Positions 13,648 to 16,430 of a DNA stretch of 16,430 bases are shown piece after piece (position 1 is the first letter of the stretch; each line of letters begins with the position of its first letter). The notes beneath the pieces are model-generated. The model ran no database searches. It saw only the letters and a program-made list of their open reading frames with translations, and had not been told where the DNA came from. This stretch comes from Thiomargarita sp. GTDB taxonomy: Bacteria > Pseudomonadota > Gammaproteobacteria > Beggiatoales > Beggiatoaceae. Where the stretch lies: contig DAOVZS010000033.1 of the NCBI GenBank assembly GCA_030635005.1, positions 1 to 16,430 on the forward strand, in the 5' to 3' direction. The translations under genes and the position numbers were made by a program.

Positions 13648-16430
13648 TTATGAGCTCGTAGGCATCACTTTTTCCACCATAGATAAGAAATTATGTCGCA
13701 TCCGTTGTTTTTCTCTATGATATGACAGTCCTGTTCCAGCAGGTATAAGTCGTCCCACAATTACATTTTCCTTAAGTCCTCGCAAATCATCACATTTTCC
13801 ATTAACAGAGGCATCTGTTAATACCCGGGTTGTTTCTTGGAAAGAAGCTGCTGAAATAAAGGAATCAGTCGCTAATGATGCTTTTGTAATACCTAATAAT
13901 TTTGGAGTGCACGTAGCCAATTCTTTATCAGTACCAGATAATTGATCATTTTCTTCTTTCAAGCGAGATTTATCAATCAATTCACCCCGCAACAGTGGTG
14001 TATCCCCTGGATTCAGTACCATCACTTTACGTAACATTTGTCGTACAATGACTTCGATGTGCTTATCATTAATTTTAACTCCTTGAAGTCGATAGACTTC
14101 TTGAACTTCATTAACGATATAATTTGCTAAAGCGGTTGCACCATTAATACGCAAAATATCATGTGAATTGGGAGAACCATCTACAATTTCTTCCCCCTTT
14201 TCAACATTTTGACCTTCAAATACATTAGTATGTCGCCATTTTGGAATTTTAATTTCGTTAGTATCTCCGTTGAGGCTAGTAATAATAATCCCTTGCTTAG
14301 TACGTGTATCCTTTCCAAATCTTATAGAACCGCTTAGCTCTGCCAAAATAGCGGGATCTTTAGGAACACGTGCTTCAAATAGGTCGGCGACACGAGGTAA
14401 CCCCCCTGTGATATCACGCGTTTTCGAGGTTTCTTGTGGTAACCGTGCAATGACATCGCCCACTTTAACTTGTATACCATTTGTTACATTGATAATTGAG
14501 CGGGGAGGCAAGAAGTATGCTGCAATTCTATCAGTATCTGGTAAATAAATATCATTGCCAGCCTCATCTTCTAGTTTAATTATTGGACGCAAATCTTTAG
14601 CATGAGTAGGACGTTGCTTGGGATCTGTGACGATAATACTGGTCAAACCAGTATGATCATCCATTTCCCGATTCACAGTAATACCTTCTACCACATCCGT
14701 TAATTTTATTATCCCAGAAACTTCTGTAATAATAGGTATCGTATGTGGATCCCAATTAGCAACCACTTGCCCCGCTTCCACATTTTCATTATCATTTATA
14801 TTTAACACAGCACCATAGGGTACTTTGTACCGTTCACGATCGACACCAAATTCATCAAGAACATTAATTTCACCAGAACGCGAAATGGCTACCCATTTTA
14901 TTTCGCCTGCCTCATTTTGCTGTTCTAATAATTTTAGGTTTTCAAATTTAACAGAACCTTTAGACTTAACAGAAATATGATCGACTGCAACAGCACGTGA
15001 AGCCGCCCCCCCAACGTGAAATGTTCGCATTGTAAGCTGTGTGCCAGGTTCTCCAATGGATTGGGCTGCCACAACACCCACCGCTTCGCCAATATTGACA
15101 ATATGACCCCGTGCTAAATCACGTCCGTAGCATTTAGCACACACACCAAAACGTGCTTCACAAGTAATGGCAGAACGGACTTTAACACGAACAATACCTT
15201 CTGTTTCTAATTGTTCTACCCGTGTTTCATCTAGTAAAACACCTGCTTTAAAAATAGGTTTTTCAATCTTGGGTTTGTAAACATCTTCTGCTAATACGCG
15301 TCCCAAAACACGTTCATGCAAGGCTTCTACAACATCTCCCCCTTCAATCAAAGGTATCATATCTAAACCTTTATGAGTGCCACAGTCATATTCATGAACA
15401 ACCATATCTTGAGCAACATCAACAAGTCGTCGTGTTAAATAACCGGAATTTGCTGTTTTTAATGCAGTATCCGCCAAACCTTTACGAGCCCCATGTGTAG
15501 AAATAAAGTATTGCAAGACATCTAAACCTTCACGAAAATTAGCAGTGATGGGTGTTTCAATAATAGAACCATCTGGTTTTGCCATTAAGCCACGCATCCC
15601 AGCTAATTGTCGAATCTGAGCAGCAGAACCACGTGCCCCAGAATCTGCCATCATATAAATAGAATTGAACGAAGGTAACGTGATATCATCACCATTCTTA
15701 TCTTTGAAGATTTCTGTGCCTATTGCCTTCATCATCGCTTCTGCAAGTTTATCATTGGTATGTGACCAAATATCAACTACTTTATTATAACGTTCGCCAA
15801 AAGTGACCAATCCTGACGCATACTGTTCTTCAATTTCTTTGACCTCCAATTCAGCCTTTGCAATAATATCTTTTTTGTCAGTAGGAATGGTTAAGTCTTG
15901 AATACCGATTGAAATGCCTGCACGGGTAGCATATGAAAAGCCAGTGTACATTAATTTATCAGCTAACACGACAGTAGATTTTAGCCCCAGCTGACGATAA
16001 CTAATATTAATTAAATTAGAAATCTGCTTTTTCGTCATATCCTTGTTAATTAACTTGAAAGCCAAGCCCTCTGGCAAAATCTCAAATAGTAATGCGCGGC
16101 CCACTGTAGTCTCTACAGTAATACGTGAATTATTAGCAGCTGGCAAACGCACCGTAATGTCCGCATGTAAATCAATGACCCTATTTTGATAAGCACGATG
16201 CACTTCGTTAAGATCAGCAAACTTCATACCTTCACCCTGCACCCCGATCTGTTGTCGGGTCATAAAATAAAGTCCTAACACAACATCTTGCGAAGGAACG
16301 ATAATGGGTTCACCATTAGCAGGAGACAAAATATTACTGGTGGACATCATCAATGCCCGTGCTTCTAATTGAGCTTCAATTGAAAGTGGTATATGATTTA
16401 CTATTTGATGGCCATCAAATTCAGCATTAA
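13648..16430 (-). CDS. rpoC: DNA-directed RNA polymerase subunit beta' (C-terminal two thirds; 5' end beyond window)
   Basis: About 927 codons of β' are present, ending with a short tail (MVEKVMPTSS). The frame continues to the right edge, so no start is visible; the TTG at 16353 is internal. Landmarks run in the normal order: the catalytic-loop region (16405-16428), ALMMSTSNILSPANGEPI, the bridge-helix region MADSGARGSAAQIRQLAG, GYLTRRLVDVAQD, the second zinc site (DCGTH, then CEARFGVCAKCYG), trigger loop LTMRTFHVGGAAS with its essential Arg and His, the proteobacterial insertion in the trigger loop, and ITGGLPRVADLFEAR. All look functional except the catalytic motif, which reads NAEFDGHQ instead of NADFDGDQ. 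Downstream lies a DUF6394-like gene 7 bases away, where rpsL is expected. Transcribes all genes as part of RNA polymerase if functional. Confidence 0.95.
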   Translation of the reverse strand, partial: NAEFDGHQIVNHIPLSIEAQLEARALMMSTSNILSPANGEPIIVPSQDVVLGLYFMTRQQIGVQGEGMKFADLNEVHRAYQNRVIDLHADITVRLPAANNSRITVETTVGRALLFEILPEGLAFKLINKDMTKKQISNLINISYRQLGLKSTVVLADKLMYTGFSYATRAGISIGIQDLTIPTDKKDIIAKAELEVKEIEEQYASGLVTFGERYNKVVDIWSHTNDKLAEAMMKAIGTEIFKDKNGDDITLPSFNSIYMMADSGARGSAAQIRQLAGMRGLMAKPDGSIIETPITANFREGLDVLQYFISTHGARKGLADTALKTANSGYLTRRLVDVAQDMVVHEYDCGTHKGLDMIPLIEGGDVVEALHERVLGRVLAEDVYKPKIEKPIFKAGVLLDETRVEQLETEGIVRVKVRSAITCEARFGVCAKCYGRDLARGHIVNIGEAVGVVAAQSIGEPGTQLTMRTFHVGGAASRAVAVDHISVKSKGSVKFENLKLLEQQNEAGEIKWVAISRSGEINVLDEFGVDRERYKVPYGAVLNINDNENVEAGQVVANWDPHTIPIITEVSGIIKLTDVVEGITVNREMDDHTGLTSIIVTDPKQRPTHAKDLRPIIKLEDEAGNDIYLPDTDRIAAYFLPPRSIINVTNGIQVKVGDVIARLPQETSKTRDITGGLPRVADLFEARVPKDPAILAELSGSIRFGKDTRTKQGIIITSLNGDTNEIKIPKWRHTNVFEGQNVEKGEEIVDGSPNSHDILRINGATALANYIVNEVQEVYRLQGVKINDKHIEVIVRQMLRKVMVLNPGDTPLLRGELIDKSRLKEENDQLSGTDKELATCTPKLLGITKASLATDSFISAASFQETTRVLTDASVNGKCDDLRGLKENVIVGRLIPAGTGLSYHREKQRMRHNFLSMVEKVMPTSS

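Overview
The window is AT-rich and densely packed. It carries a β' subunit (RpoC) with the proteobacterial trigger-loop insertion, a meso-diaminopimelate-type MurE, a cytochrome b561, and a DUF4350/MoxR/DUF58 gene set. Together these point to a low-GC Gammaproteobacterium. A Thiotrichales-like relative is my guess, but nothing here fixes the genus. I see no tRNA, rRNA, CRISPR array, insertion sequence or phage gene, and no non-coding stretch longer than about 85 bases. Both ends cut through genes.

Left part (1-3506, minus strand): a four-gene overlapping operon read right to left. It encodes an HPr-kinase-like protein (TTG start), a PqqD-like small protein, MurE, and an ABC ATPase with an N-terminal FHA-like domain that runs off the left edge. 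Every junction overlaps, so the four products are probably made together. Putting a cell-wall ligase inside an HprK/PqqD operon is unusual.

Middle part (3589-10673): a lone DUF58 gene ending in a UUCG-loop hairpin; a carboxynorspermidine synthase (alternative spermidine route); exodeoxyribonuclease III on the minus strand; and a four-helix cytochrome b561 on the plus strand. These are followed by a minus-strand operon DUF4350 - MoxR ATPase - DUF58, a common chaperone/envelope-associated module. The window therefore holds two different DUF58 proteins.

Right part (10747-16430): a 457-aa plus-strand protein of uncertain family converges on a minus-strand chain. In transcription order that chain is rpoC (partial), a small DUF6394-like membrane protein, a secreted 11-cysteine protein and a secreted small helical protein. 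The last three are tightly spaced behind rpoC, where rpsL-rpsG-fusA would normally lie.

The most striking observation is at the right edge. The universally conserved catalytic motif of β' (NADFDGDQ) reads NAEFDGHQ in an otherwise intact rpoC frame, so two of the three magnesium-binding aspartates are replaced. It lies in the last 26 bases of the window, so a sequence-end error has to be excluded before it is taken as biology.
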